A DNA stretch of 50,738 nucleotides from Lachnoclostridium sp. UBA3262. GTDB lineage: Bacteria; Bacillota; Clostridia; Lachnospirales; Lachnospiraceae. This document shows, piece by piece, positions 1 through 7,199 of this stretch. The stretch covers positions 1-50,738 of the forward strand of contig DEUM01000067.1 in NCBI GenBank assembly GCA_002362575.1. Reading direction: 5' to 3'. The notes beneath the pieces were generated by a model, which saw nothing but the letters and a program-made list of their open reading frames with translations, did not search any database and was not told where the DNA came from. Both the position numbers and the translations under genes were made by a program. Position 1 is the stretch's first letter. Every line of letters begins with the position of its first letter.

Positions 1-807
1 ATCTATATATTCTATGACAGCCGGGCTGTCATTCTTTTTTGCCAGTGAAGTAATTGACATCAGATGATTTTTTATATCATGGCGCAGACTCCTTGTAGCA
101 TTTTCCGTTGATATCATATACTCCATCTGCTTTCTGTAATATGAGTTCTGCACCTCCAGAACCTGCCTTTTATTTTCTTCGCTGTAAAACTTCATCTGTT
201 TTTCGTATAGCAAAAGGACACTGCTGAACATAGCAAACAAAATGACCGTCGCTGATATAAGCTGCCATTCCTGAATGCCCCGAAAACTGAACAACAGAAG
301 TACAATATAGATACAGGATAGCGGCACACACACAACGATGATACAATACGACATGGGAAATCGGATATCCCCTTTACTTTTTTTCCTCTGTCGGTACAAA
401 AGGGTAAATATGAGTGGTAAAATCGGATAACAGAACATCCCTGCCTCTGATGTATAAGTTCCCTTTCCCACTAAAGAAAATGCAATATAGCCGGTAAACG
501 CCATATATATAGACTCACTGAGTACAAAAATAGCATTGCAAAACGCGATGCCTACAAACCTTCTTCTTATACTGGATTCATAAAAGGATGTCTGTATCGC
601 ATCAAATATAATATTTGTGAACAGCGTCAACAAGGGAATATTAATCCACAGCCTCTCTGTCGCCACTATAATATAAGACAAAACACAGCATAGTACCAGA
701 CCTCTTTTTTTATTTCTCTTTTCAAGAAATGTTTTATAAAATAAATAAGCACAAAAAACATTGAATATATTAGCGAATAAATAAGAAAAAATAAACAAAT
801 TGCTCAT
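1..807 (-). CDS. AgrC-like sensor histidine kinase, copy 1 (partial, 3' end outside window)
   Basis: This is a membrane sensor kinase of the HPK10 (AgrC) type, expected to read an extracellular signal and phosphorylate a LytTR-type regulator. The frame is open for 269 codons from an ATG at 807 to the window edge, so the ATPase domain lies outside. It has about six hydrophobic segments, a coiled linker and the phospho-acceptor box RHDIKNH. From the linker onward it is almost identical to the next gene (833-2134), while the membrane half has many substitutions, so the two are tandem paralogues. The start is the exact counterpart of the neighbour's start, behind the same AGAGGGG ribosome binding site. 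Confidence is high for family and duplication; the signal is unknown and no agrB or agrD is visible. Confidence 0.85.
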   Translation of the reverse strand, partial: MSNLFIFSYLFANIFNVFCAYLFYKTFLEKRNKKRGLVLCCVLSYIIVATERLWINIPLLTLFTNIIFDAIQTSFYESSIRRRFVGIAFCNAIFVLSESIYMAFTGYIAFSLVGKGTYTSEAGMFCYPILPLIFTLLYRQRKKSKGDIRFPMSYCIIVVCVPLSCIYIVLLLFSFRGIQEWQLISATVILFAMFSSVLLLYEKQMKFYSEENKRQVLEVQNSYYRKQMEYMISTENATRSLRHDIKNHLMSITSLAKKNDSPAVIEYID

Positions 808-832
808 CCTTCTAACCCCTCTCGTATTTCAT

Positions 833-2134
833 CTATATCTCCCTCGTCCCAATTCTTTGCCCCGATATCAAATACAATAAAATCTCCACCAGAAAAACAT
901 TCCCCTCTTTCTCAATTTTTATTTCTCCACCGTATTTATCAACTACATGGTGGACATTCTGCAGTCCGAAGCCATGGTTTTTCTTATCATCTTTTCTTGT
1001 CCGGAAGTCCCCCTCCCCCTTTTTCACCATACCGGAGTATGGGTTGGTAAGGCGGATAAACAGTCTTCCCTTGTCATATTTCATATCCAGCTCTACCGCA
1101 TTACCAGCCTCATTATCGAAATTCTCAATCGCATTATCCAATAGATTTCCCAAAAGTATCGTGATATCCACATCATGAATCGACAGCTCCATAGGGATTG
1201 AGACATTCATGTTTACCTCAATTCCCTTTTCCGTTGCCAGCGCTAATTTACCGTTTAATATACTGTCGACAACGACATTCCCCGATGAAACACTGCCGGC
1301 AAGCGGCTGAAAGTAATGGTACAGCTTATCAATGTATTCTATGACAGCCGGACTGTCATTCTTTTTCGCTAGTGAAGTAATTGACATCAGATGATTTTTT
1401 ATATCATGGCGCAGGCTTCTTGTAGCATTTTCTGTCGATATCATATACTCCATCTGTTTTCTGTAATATGAGTTCTGCACCTCCAGAACCTGCCTTTTGT
1501 TTTCTTCACTGTAAAACTTCATCTGTTTTTCGTATAACAGAAGGACACTGCTGAACATAGCAAACAAAATGACCGTCGCTGACATGAGCTGCCACATCTG
1601 GATATCCCGAAAACTATGTAGCAAAATTACAATATAGGTACAGAACAGCGGCACACATACAACGATGATACAATACGATATAGGGAAGTTGATATTCCCT
1701 TTGCTTTTTTTCCTCTGTCGATACAGAAGGGTAAATATAAGTGGTATAATTGGATAACAGAGCATCCCCACTTCCGATGAATAACTAATTTTCTCCACTA
1801 TAGAAGGTACAACAAAGTCAGTAATTGTAACACATACAGACTCGTTGAGTACTAAAACAGCATTGACAAATGCTACTCCTACAAATCTCCGTTTCATACT
1901 GGATTCATAAAAAGACGTCTGCAATGCTTCAAAAAAGATGTTGATAGATAATGTCAGCAATGGGATACAAATCCACAGCCATTCCGCCGCCACTACAATG
2001 TAATGCAAAACATAGCATAATACCAGACCTTTTTTTCTATTCCGTTTTTCAAAAAAGGCATTAAAAAATAAATAACCGCTGAAAATATAGAATATATTAG
2101 CAAACAAATAAGTAAAAATAAGCAGATTGCTCAT
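833..2134 (-). CDS. AgrC-like sensor histidine kinase, copy 2
   Basis: A complete 433-residue sensor kinase of the AgrC/ComD (HPK10) family. Residues 1-200 hold about six membrane segments, followed by a coiled linker (about 200-235), the H-box RHDIKNH with His243, and a GHKL ATPase domain with the N-box around Asn334 (LLDNAIEN) and a G-box near 388 (HGFGLQNV). It probably senses a peptide and signals to the LytTR regulator encoded just upstream; the two genes are 4 bases apart. The related copy 1 follows directly downstream. The kinase halves are near identical while the membrane sensor halves differ, which suggests different ligands feeding the same regulator (inference). Confidence 0.9.
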   Translation of the reverse strand: MSNLLIFTYLFANIFYIFSGYLFFNAFFEKRNRKKGLVLCYVLHYIVVAAEWLWICIPLLTLSINIFFEALQTSFYESSMKRRFVGVAFVNAVLVLNESVCVTITDFVVPSIVEKISYSSEVGMLCYPIIPLIFTLLYRQRKKSKGNINFPISYCIIVVCVPLFCTYIVILLHSFRDIQMWQLMSATVILFAMFSSVLLLYEKQMKFYSEENKRQVLEVQNSYYRKQMEYMISTENATRSLRHDIKNHLMSITSLAKKNDSPAVIEYIDKLYHYFQPLAGSVSSGNVVVDSILNGKLALATEKGIEVNMNVSIPMELSIHDVDITILLGNLLDNAIENFDNEAGNAVELDMKYDKGRLFIRLTNPYSGMVKKGEGDFRTRKDDKKNHGFGLQNVHHVVDKYGGEIKIEKEGNVFLVEILLYLISGQRIGTREI

Positions 2135-2138
2135 CCTT

Positions 2139-2861
2139 CTAACCCCTCTCGTATTTCATCTGCAGCTCCCTCATTTCTGCCTCTTTATTCCGGCTAACCG
2201 GAACCCTGTCCCCATTTATCATTATGATTTCATTCCTGCACCACTGCTCCACGGCATAATAATTTACAATATAAGATTTGTGCGGGGAGAAAAACTTTTT
2301 ATCTCGTAATTCCTTATACACATCGGATATTTTCCCATAATAAAAACACTCCTCCCCTTCCGTACAGATAACCTTTATCTTCCTACCCTCCGAACGAAAA
2401 TAAAGAATCTTCCTAAGTTCAATCCGATATTCCTTTGCGCTGAAATTGTAAGAAAAAAGCTCCCTTCCCACATTCTGAATCTGTATTATTTTGTCTAACA
2501 CAGTATCAACCTTTTGTTTTTCCAAAGGCTTAATTAGAAATTGAAAGGGCCTGCTATCAAATAGCTTCATAGCAAACCCTTCCTTGCCCGACACATACAC
2601 AATCTGCGAATACTCATTCCTCAATGTATTTCTCAAAAAATTCCCCAGCTCATCCCCACTCTCCGTCTCTGCGTCAAACACAATATCCAAAAAAAGAAGG
2701 TCATAAATAATTCCCTCCAAAAAATCATAACGAATATTTTGAATACTGTGATATATGAAAATTTCATGCTCAACCCGGACAGAATCCAAATGCTCTTTGA
2801 CTGTATCCGCAAGCTCCTTGCAGAATACATCGTTATCATCACATATAGCAATTGTAAACAA
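2139..2861 (-). CDS. LytTR-family response regulator (AgrA-like)
   Basis: A 240-residue response regulator. Residues 1-125 form a receiver with the acidic pair Asp8/Asp9 and the likely phospho-acceptor Asp59 (LLFLDIVFD). Residues about 140-235 form a LytTR DNA-binding domain (LRKILYFRSEGRKI, FFSPHKSYIVN). It is the first gene of an operon with the two AgrC-like kinases and is their likely phosphorylation target. The start is a TTG at 2861, chosen because an AGGAGG lies 8 bases upstream and the reading begins MFTIAICDDND, as in AgrA-type proteins. It is transcribed from a consensus promoter with a palindromic spacer (2905-2933). The targets of this regulator are not visible here. Confidence 0.9.
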   Translation of the reverse strand: MFTIAICDDNDVFCKELADTVKEHLDSVRVEHEIFIYHSIQNIRYDFLEGIIYDLLFLDIVFDAETESGDELGNFLRNTLRNEYSQIVYVSGKEGFAMKLFDSRPFQFLIKPLEKQKVDTVLDKIIQIQNVGRELFSYNFSAKEYRIELRKILYFRSEGRKIKVICTEGEECFYYGKISDVYKELRDKKFFSPHKSYIVNYYAVEQWCRNEIIMINGDRVPVSRNKEAEMRELQMKYERG

Positions 2862-2904
2862 AACCCCTTCCTCCTTTATCCCTCATCCTTCGTATTAGTT
2901 CCTC

Positions 2905-2933
2905 ATTATAGCCCATATATGGGCTATTGTCAA
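2905..2933 (-). promoter_or_regulatory. SigA promoter of the LytTR/AgrC operon with palindromic spacer
   Basis: Reading the minus strand, TTGACA (2933-2928) is followed by a 17-base spacer and TATAAT (2910-2905), both perfect consensus hexamers. The spacer is part of a perfect 20-bp palindrome (2908-2927, half-site ATAGCCCATA) that also covers part of the -10. This is the geometry of a repressor operator. Confidence 0.85.
2908..2927. promoter_or_regulatory. 20-bp perfect palindrome, candidate operator
   Basis: ATAGCCCATA is followed immediately by its exact reverse complement. It fills the spacer of the leftward promoter and adjoins the -35 of a rightward promoter. The XRE-type protein encoded next door (3006-3215) is a plausible ligand, though the LytTR protein itself cannot be excluded. 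Confidence 0.7.
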
Positions 2934-2955
2934 TAAACGGACACTTCCTTATTAT
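2927..2955 (+). promoter_or_regulatory. Divergent promoter of the XRE-type gene
   Basis: TTGTCA (2927-2932), a 17-base spacer and TATTAT (2950-2955) lie 50 bases ahead of the XRE gene's ATG. Its -35 overlaps the -35 of the leftward promoter on the other strand, so the two promoters probably compete or share one operator. Confidence 0.55.
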
Positions 2956-3005
2956 GGAATTATACACAAATGAACCCGTTTTCAATTCATAGAATGGAGC
3001 GTTTT

Positions 3006-3215
3006 ATGATTGTATATGACCGGATTTGGAAAACAATGAAACAGAAAAATATTTCCCAATATAAATTGATTAAAGAATACAAAATCAGCAGCGGACAACT
3101 CGACCGACTGCGTAAAAATGAAAACATCAATACATATACATTGAACCAACTGTGTAAAATTTTAGACTGTGATTTGACCGATATTGTAGAGTATAAAAAG
3201 GATGATGTCGAATAA
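3006..3215 (+). CDS. Small XRE/Cro-type helix-turn-helix regulator
   Basis: A 69-residue Cro/C1-type DNA-binding protein. It begins MIVYDRIWKTMKQK and ends with the family's usual ILDCDLTDIVEY. The recognition-helix region is around SSGQLDRLRKN. The start at 3006 is preferred over an upstream ATG at 2970 because a GGAG lies 6 bases before it and because relatives of this family start with MIVYDRLW-like sequences. It is divergent from the LytTR/AgrC operon and shares its promoter region, including a 20-bp palindrome, so it is a candidate regulator of that operon and of itself (inference). Confidence 0.85.
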   Translation: MIVYDRIWKTMKQKNISQYKLIKEYKISSGQLDRLRKNENINTYTLNQLCKILDCDLTDIVEYKKDDVE

Positions 3216-3246
3216 AAAATGCGCGGTCTGTTTGAAACAGCCGCGC
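3214..3246 (-). terminator. Intrinsic terminator of the AlbA_2 gene (possibly bidirectional)
   Basis: GCGCGG with CTGTT pairs with AACAG and CCGCGC around a short loop (3221-3246). On the minus strand the stem is followed by ATTTTTTATT, so it mainly ends the gene at 3266-4690. It lies between convergent genes. Confidence 0.8.
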
Positions 3247-3265
3247 CGTTGAACTAATTACATAT

Positions 3266-4690
3266 TTATGCTTTTACAAATTTTTGCTTTGAACTTCTCG
3301 GTTTTTCAGGCAATGTTAATTTTAAATTACCACTGTCAATCAATGGCTGAACCATTTTTGCCATTGTATATGTTCTGGATTTTCCTGTAAAATCAACCAA
3401 CTCTGCCCTTGTTCTCGGTGTACTGCAAAAATCAATAATGGATTCTGGCAACGACTGGCGCTCTTTATCATATCCGTTCTTCATAACTACCTTAAACTCT
3501 CCATGGGTAGCAGAAAAAACTGGTACTGGCAGCCCAGCATTTAAAAACTCTGCGCGTATGGTTGGAATTCCCGAATATCTATTTTCTGTTATCTTTAATA
3601 ACTCAAGCATATTTGCCAAGGCAACATTCCTTGTTTCTGGATGTACTTTACCGAGAGCATCAATAGAAATTTTCCCATACAGCCCTCCACTATTTGTAAT
3701 CTCCATACGATTTCGATACATCTCAATTCGTATCGGCACATTTTCTGTATGTATACTATAATCACGGTGCACTAAAGCATTGAGAATCGCTTCACGCACT
3801 GCCTTAATAGGATATTCTTCCTTGTCATTGCGATGCCCATTCTCATCTATAATTGTCTTTGTACGGCTATTTTTCCTAACAAATTCAACCGCTTCATCAA
3901 GCATATCGGGGATGGCTCCCGTTATCCTCCTATTATCAATAAATCTCTCGCCATCATTACCGACAATTCCCATCTCTGTTCCCGGAAGCGCTATCGCCGT
4001 AATACATAATTGTGGGAAATAAGTCTGCGGATACTTTGAAAAAGTCATAACACCCGCAAGAGTTAGCATACCGTCAGAAGTAATCCCCATCAGTTCCAAA
4101 ATTTCGTCCTGAGAAACATTATCGGCAAGATTTCGTCTTTCAACTCTTACCGCATCTAAATAGCCTTCCAATCGATTCTCATCTAATAATTGTATCTTTG
4201 AATTACTCACCGTACGGATATCATCATGAATCCTTTTACGAAAAGCTTCATAACTATATATTTCGTATTCGTTCATCGGCTCGTCAGATTCGCCAACACG
4301 GACATACGAACCTTTTACCCGCCCTACTCCTTTATAAAAGACAGGTCGTTCTGAAATATCCACCCCCGGTATCTCAGCTGAAACAATCACTTTCCCATTT
4401 ATCTCACAAACGGTAAACAATGCACGAACCGATGGTTCCATCTGCTTACACTGTTCAGTAACTCTTTTTTGTAAATCCTGAGCATTATACACACCTTTTA
4501 TAGCAAAATCCTCTCTCTCGTCCACGCCAAAAACAATAACTCCTCCATCATCTTGGTTTGAAAAAGAAGAAAGTGTATCAAAAAGCCGTGTAGGGCAGCC
4601 CTCTGCCGCTGCTTTTACTTCGATAGTTTGTGATTCTGTTTTCTTGCTACAAATATCTGCTACTATTTTTTTTAAAGATTCCGTCTGCAT
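3266..4690 (-). CDS. AlbA_2 (Schlafen-like) / HATPase_c_4 / winged-helix protein
   Basis: A 474-residue protein of the family often labelled RecG-like or putative DNA-binding ATPase. Residues about 10-130 are an AlbA_2 domain (ESQTIEVKAA, FSNQDDGGVIVFGV, GSYVRVG). The middle (about 280-400) is a GHKL-type ATPase module with the signature AVREAILNALVHRDYS, followed by the ITNSGGLYG loop. The last 70 residues look like a winged helix. Such proteins are thought to act as transcription regulators or stress/defence factors; the exact role is not established. The gene stands alone behind its own promoter and a striking array of phased 21-bp repeats, which suggests cooperative autoregulation. Start: ATG with GGAG 10 bases upstream. 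Confidence 0.85.
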   Translation of the reverse strand: MQTESLKKIVADICSKKTESQTIEVKAAAEGCPTRLFDTLSSFSNQDDGGVIVFGVDEREDFAIKGVYNAQDLQKRVTEQCKQMEPSVRALFTVCEINGKVIVSAEIPGVDISERPVFYKGVGRVKGSYVRVGESDEPMNEYEIYSYEAFRKRIHDDIRTVSNSKIQLLDENRLEGYLDAVRVERRNLADNVSQDEILELMGITSDGMLTLAGVMTFSKYPQTYFPQLCITAIALPGTEMGIVGNDGERFIDNRRITGAIPDMLDEAVEFVRKNSRTKTIIDENGHRNDKEEYPIKAVREAILNALVHRDYSIHTENVPIRIEMYRNRMEITNSGGLYGKISIDALGKVHPETRNVALANMLELLKITENRYSGIPTIRAEFLNAGLPVPVFSATHGEFKVVMKNGYDKERQSLPESIIDFCSTPRTRAELVDFTGKSRTYTMAKMVQPLIDSGNLKLTLPEKPRSSKQKFVKA

Positions 4691-4724
4691 AACAACTTAA
4701 CTCCATTCAATAAATTATTCTTAT

Positions 4725-4753
4725 ATTTTAAATAAATTATTTCAACAAGTCAA
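4725..4753 (-). promoter_or_regulatory. Promoter of the AlbA_2 gene
   Basis: On the minus strand TTGACT (4753-4748), a 17-base spacer and TAAAAT (4730-4725). The repeat array begins 7 bases upstream of the -35, so the array sits roughly from -43 to -153. Confidence 0.75.
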
Positions 4754-4760
4754 GTTTTTT

Positions 4761-4871
4761 GACAACTATTTATCAAAATTTGTTAACTATTTTTCTGTTT
4801 TCGACAACTTTTTACTTTATTCGACAACTAAATTTTAAATTTCGACAACTATTTTTCTTTGTTTGACAACT
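4761..4871. repeat. Six phased GACAACT repeats (about 21-bp period)
   Basis: The core GACAACT occurs at 4761, 4803, 4823, 4844 and 4865, with a variant GTTAACT at 4782. Steps are 21, 21, 20, 21 and 21 bases, that is two helical turns, so all cores face the same side of the DNA. Most cores are preceded by TTC or TTT and separated by A/T-rich filler. The array lies immediately upstream of the AlbA_2 promoter and downstream of the hydG stop. It looks like a multi-site operator. Confidence 0.9.
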
Positions 4872-4907
4872 ACTTATCAAATTCTGAAAAGTACACATCC
4901 CCAGCTA

Positions 4908-6332
4908 TCAGAACCGGAAATCTCTCTGCCCCTCATGAATATTCTCAATATACTGGGCAGCTTTTTCTTTCACAACCGGATTCGTAATGACCTCCAGCTG
5001 CTCCTTAATCAGCTTCTCGCCCTTCTCTTTCGTATCGGGCGAAGCATAGTCCTCCAGATACTCCTTCAGCGTCATCAACGCATTTGGCTGACAGCAGTTG
5101 ACGATTTGTCCGGACTTGAGAAGGCTCATAAATCGGTCTCCGGTACGCCCCTCCCGGTAGCAGGCGGTACAGAAACTCGGTATATAGCCCATGCCCACCA
5201 GCCAGTTGACTACCTCGTCTAATGTGCGGCGGTCGCTGACGTCAAACTGGGAAGAATTTTCCTCCTCTGGCTCTTCCTCCACATAGCCGCCGACGCTGGT
5301 GCGCGAACCTCCGCTTATCTGGCTGATTCCCAAATCCAGCACCTTCTCACGGCTTTTCTGCGATTCGCGGGTAGAGACAATCATTCCGGTGTACGGTACG
5401 GCAATGCGGATAACCGCAACAATCTTCTGGAAAATTTCATCTGAAATACTATTGTCAAACTCGCCCGGATCAATGTCATCTGCCGGACAAACCCTCGGCA
5501 CACTAATGGTATGCGGCCCGACACCGTACTTCGCCTCTAAGTGCTCGGCATGCATAATAATTCCAACCAGCTCATAACGGTACATATCCAGACCGAACAG
5601 AACGCCGCAGCCAACATCATCAATGCCGCCGTCCATCGCACGGTCCATCGCCTCCGTATGGTACGCATAGTCCTTCTTCGGCCCTGTCGGATGAAGCTTC
5701 TCATACGCTTCGCGGTTATAGGTTTCCTGAAAGAGAATGTACGTCCCGATTCCGGCGTCCTTTAATTTTTTATAATTTTCCACCGTCGTAGCCGCAATAT
5801 TTACATTGACGCGCCGAATCGCCCCATTTTTATGTTTGATACTATAAATCGTCTTGATACTGTCAAGAATGTACTCAATCGGATTATTTACCGGATCCTC
5901 TCCCGCTTCGATGGCAAGGCGCTTATGTCCCATATCCTGCAGGGCAATAACCTCCTGACGAATCTCCTCCTGCGTCAGCTTCTTTCTGGCAATATGCTTA
6001 TTCTTCAGATGATATGGGCAGTACAAACATCCATTGACACAATAATTTGAGAGATACAGCGGCGCAAACATAACGATTCTTTTTCCGTAAAAGCGCTCCT
6101 TAATCTCCTTCGCCAGCTTTTCAATCTCTTTATTCTCCTCCTCAAGCTCACACTCAAGAAGAACGGCTGCCTCCCGGTGGGATATCCCCTTCATTTCCTT
6201 TGCTTTCTCTAATATCGCGCGGATTACCTTCCGGTTTGCCTTATTTTCCTGCGCATAGGCAAGGGATTCCTGAATTTCTGCGTCATTGATAAACTCATCT
6301 GCAATGCTTGATTTTTTATCGTACTTATACAT
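4908..6332 (-). CDS. hydG: [FeFe] hydrogenase H-cluster radical SAM maturase HydG
   Basis: HydG is a radical-SAM tyrosine lyase that makes the CO and cyanide ligands of the [FeFe]-hydrogenase H-cluster. The 474-residue length is normal. The radical-SAM cluster motif is CVNGCLYC (Cys98, Cys102, Cys105), and the C-terminal auxiliary-cluster region is present (SFCTACYREGRTGDRFM followed by a CC pair). It follows the TM1266-type gene and is probably co-transcribed with it. HydE, HydF and a hydrogenase are not in this window. The start ATG has AAGGAG 8 bases upstream. The related ThiH was considered, but the C-terminal CTACYREGRTG signature is that of HydG. Confidence 0.95.
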   Translation of the reverse strand: MYKYDKKSSIADEFINDAEIQESLAYAQENKANRKVIRAILEKAKEMKGISHREAAVLLECELEEENKEIEKLAKEIKERFYGKRIVMFAPLYLSNYCVNGCLYCPYHLKNKHIARKKLTQEEIRQEVIALQDMGHKRLAIEAGEDPVNNPIEYILDSIKTIYSIKHKNGAIRRVNVNIAATTVENYKKLKDAGIGTYILFQETYNREAYEKLHPTGPKKDYAYHTEAMDRAMDGGIDDVGCGVLFGLDMYRYELVGIIMHAEHLEAKYGVGPHTISVPRVCPADDIDPGEFDNSISDEIFQKIVAVIRIAVPYTGMIVSTRESQKSREKVLDLGISQISGGSRTSVGGYVEEEPEEENSSQFDVSDRRTLDEVVNWLVGMGYIPSFCTACYREGRTGDRFMSLLKSGQIVNCCQPNALMTLKEYLEDYASPDTKEKGEKLIKEQLEVITNPVVKEKAAQYIENIHEGQRDFRF

Positions 6333-6380
6333 ACTTTTCTCTCCTTATTTCTTTGTTTCTTTTTGATGGCTTTACTTAAT

Positions 6381-6626
6381 CTATTTCGTCGCATAAACTG
6401 TCTTGGTTCTGACGCCCTTTACCATGCCAAGCTTACCCGAAACAGCACTTATGATATCGTTTTCGGCGTCCAGTATGACACTGATAACCGACAATTCCCT
6501 CTCCCGGTATGGGATTCCCATACGTCCTACCATATAATCCCGGTACTGGTGAAGAATCTCGTTAATCTGTTCTGCCGCCTCGCCGTCCTCCACGATGATA
6601 CCTATCAGCGCAACTCTTTTTTCCAT
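6381..6626 (-). CDS. TM1266-family putative regulator of the iron-only hydrogenase system
   Basis: An 81-residue ACT-like/NikR-C-like protein, reading MEKRVALIGIIVEDGE. The family is named after Thermotoga TM1266 and is regularly found beside hydE/hydF/hydG; a regulatory role is proposed but not proven. The start at 6626 is preferred over an ATG 21 bases upstream because GGAGGG stands 4 bases ahead of it and the family begins there. It lies 48 bases before hydG on the same strand. An intrinsic-terminator-like hairpin sits in its leader (6650-6681), suggesting attenuation. Confidence 0.88.
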   Translation of the reverse strand: MEKRVALIGIIVEDGEAAEQINEILHQYRDYMVGRMGIPYRERELSVISVILDAENDIISAVSGKLGMVKGVRTKTVYATK

Positions 6627-6649
6627 AATGCCCTCCATTTTTTCCATGC

Positions 6650-6681
6650 AAAAACTGCGCCCGGACGTACTCCGCGCGCAG
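6650..6681 (-). terminator. Attenuator-like hairpin in the TM1266-hydG leader
   Basis: On the minus strand CTGCGC plus CGG pairs with CCG plus GCGCAG, followed directly by TTTTT. It lies between a promoter near 6764-6792 and the TM1266 ribosome binding site. No other minus-strand gene lies upstream that it could terminate, so conditional termination in the leader is likely. Confidence 0.65.
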
Positions 6682-6763
6682 TAATAGTATCAGCTTCATC
6701 TATCATAAATACTATCGCCTTTCTGCTCAGGACAAACCTTTGCCAGTCAGTACGACCATTTTT

Positions 6764-6792
6764 AGACTACCATATTTTTCTTTTCAAATCAA
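6764..6792 (-). promoter_or_regulatory. Probable promoter of TM1266-hydG
   Basis: TTGATT (6792-6787), a 17-base spacer and TAGTCT (6769-6764) with an upstream TGG that could form an extended -10. It would give a leader of about 130 bases containing a GATAGTAT/ATACTAT stem and then the GC-rich terminator hairpin. Confidence 0.5.
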
Positions 6793-6810
6793 GCCTTTTT
6801 GTGCTATAAT
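6782..6810 (+). promoter_or_regulatory. Probable promoter of the small membrane protein gene
   Basis: A perfect TATAAT (6805-6810) lies 17 bases after a weak TTTCAA (6782-6787). It overlaps the divergent TM1266-hydG promoter. Confidence 0.5.
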
Positions 6811-6857
6811 GCAAAAAAGGATATAAGGGGCGCACAGTCCCCGGAATGGAGAATAGC

Positions 6858-7199
6858 ATGGGAAAACGAATGAAAAAACTTTTAGCCTATTACCAGAATC
6901 TGACAAGTAAAAGCCTGTCACCACAGGAAGCAGAAACCGCTAAAACAAGGCTTCTTGTACAAATCCAGTTTTTTCAGCACGAACGTCTGATACATCTTAT
7001 CGTGACCGTTCTTTTTGCCCTGCTCACTGTCATTACGCTGCTTGCCAATCTGTTTTTGCTGCAGCCGCTTCTCCTTGTGCTGTCCCTTCTCCTTCTCGTG
7101 CTTTTAGTACCATATATCAAACATTATTATCTGTTAGAAAATGGCGTCCAAAAACTCTATGAATACTATGATGTACTGGAAACTATGCACATCATTTAG
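6858..7199 (+). CDS. Small two-helix membrane protein, function unknown
   Basis: A 113-residue protein beginning MGKRMKKLLAYYQN. An amphipathic N-terminus is followed by two adjoining hydrophobic segments (about residues 45-90) very rich in leucine, and a short polar tail. I do not recognise the family. The start at 6858 is chosen because GGAG lies 6 bases before it; an in-frame ATG 12 bases upstream (6846) has no site. It is one of only two confident plus-strand genes in the window, and its 3' end overlaps the end of the deacetylase gene by 8 bases in convergent orientation. Confidence 0.7.
   Translation: MGKRMKKLLAYYQNLTSKSLSPQEAETAKTRLLVQIQFFQHERLIHLIVTVLFALLTVITLLANLFLLQPLLLVLSLLLLVLLVPYIKHYYLLENGVQKLYEYYDVLETMHII

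Noticed and set aside
2970..3005. Longer start for the XRE-type gene (ATG at 2970)
   Set aside because: No ribosome binding site stands before it, and the family begins at MIVYD; the ATG at 3006 has GGAG at good distance.
4761..4871. Phased repeats as a CRISPR array or replication-origin iterons
   Set aside because: The units are only about 21 bases with A/T-rich filler, so there are no CRISPR-type repeat and spacer lengths; no replication initiator gene is near, and the position directly upstream of a promoter favours an operator.
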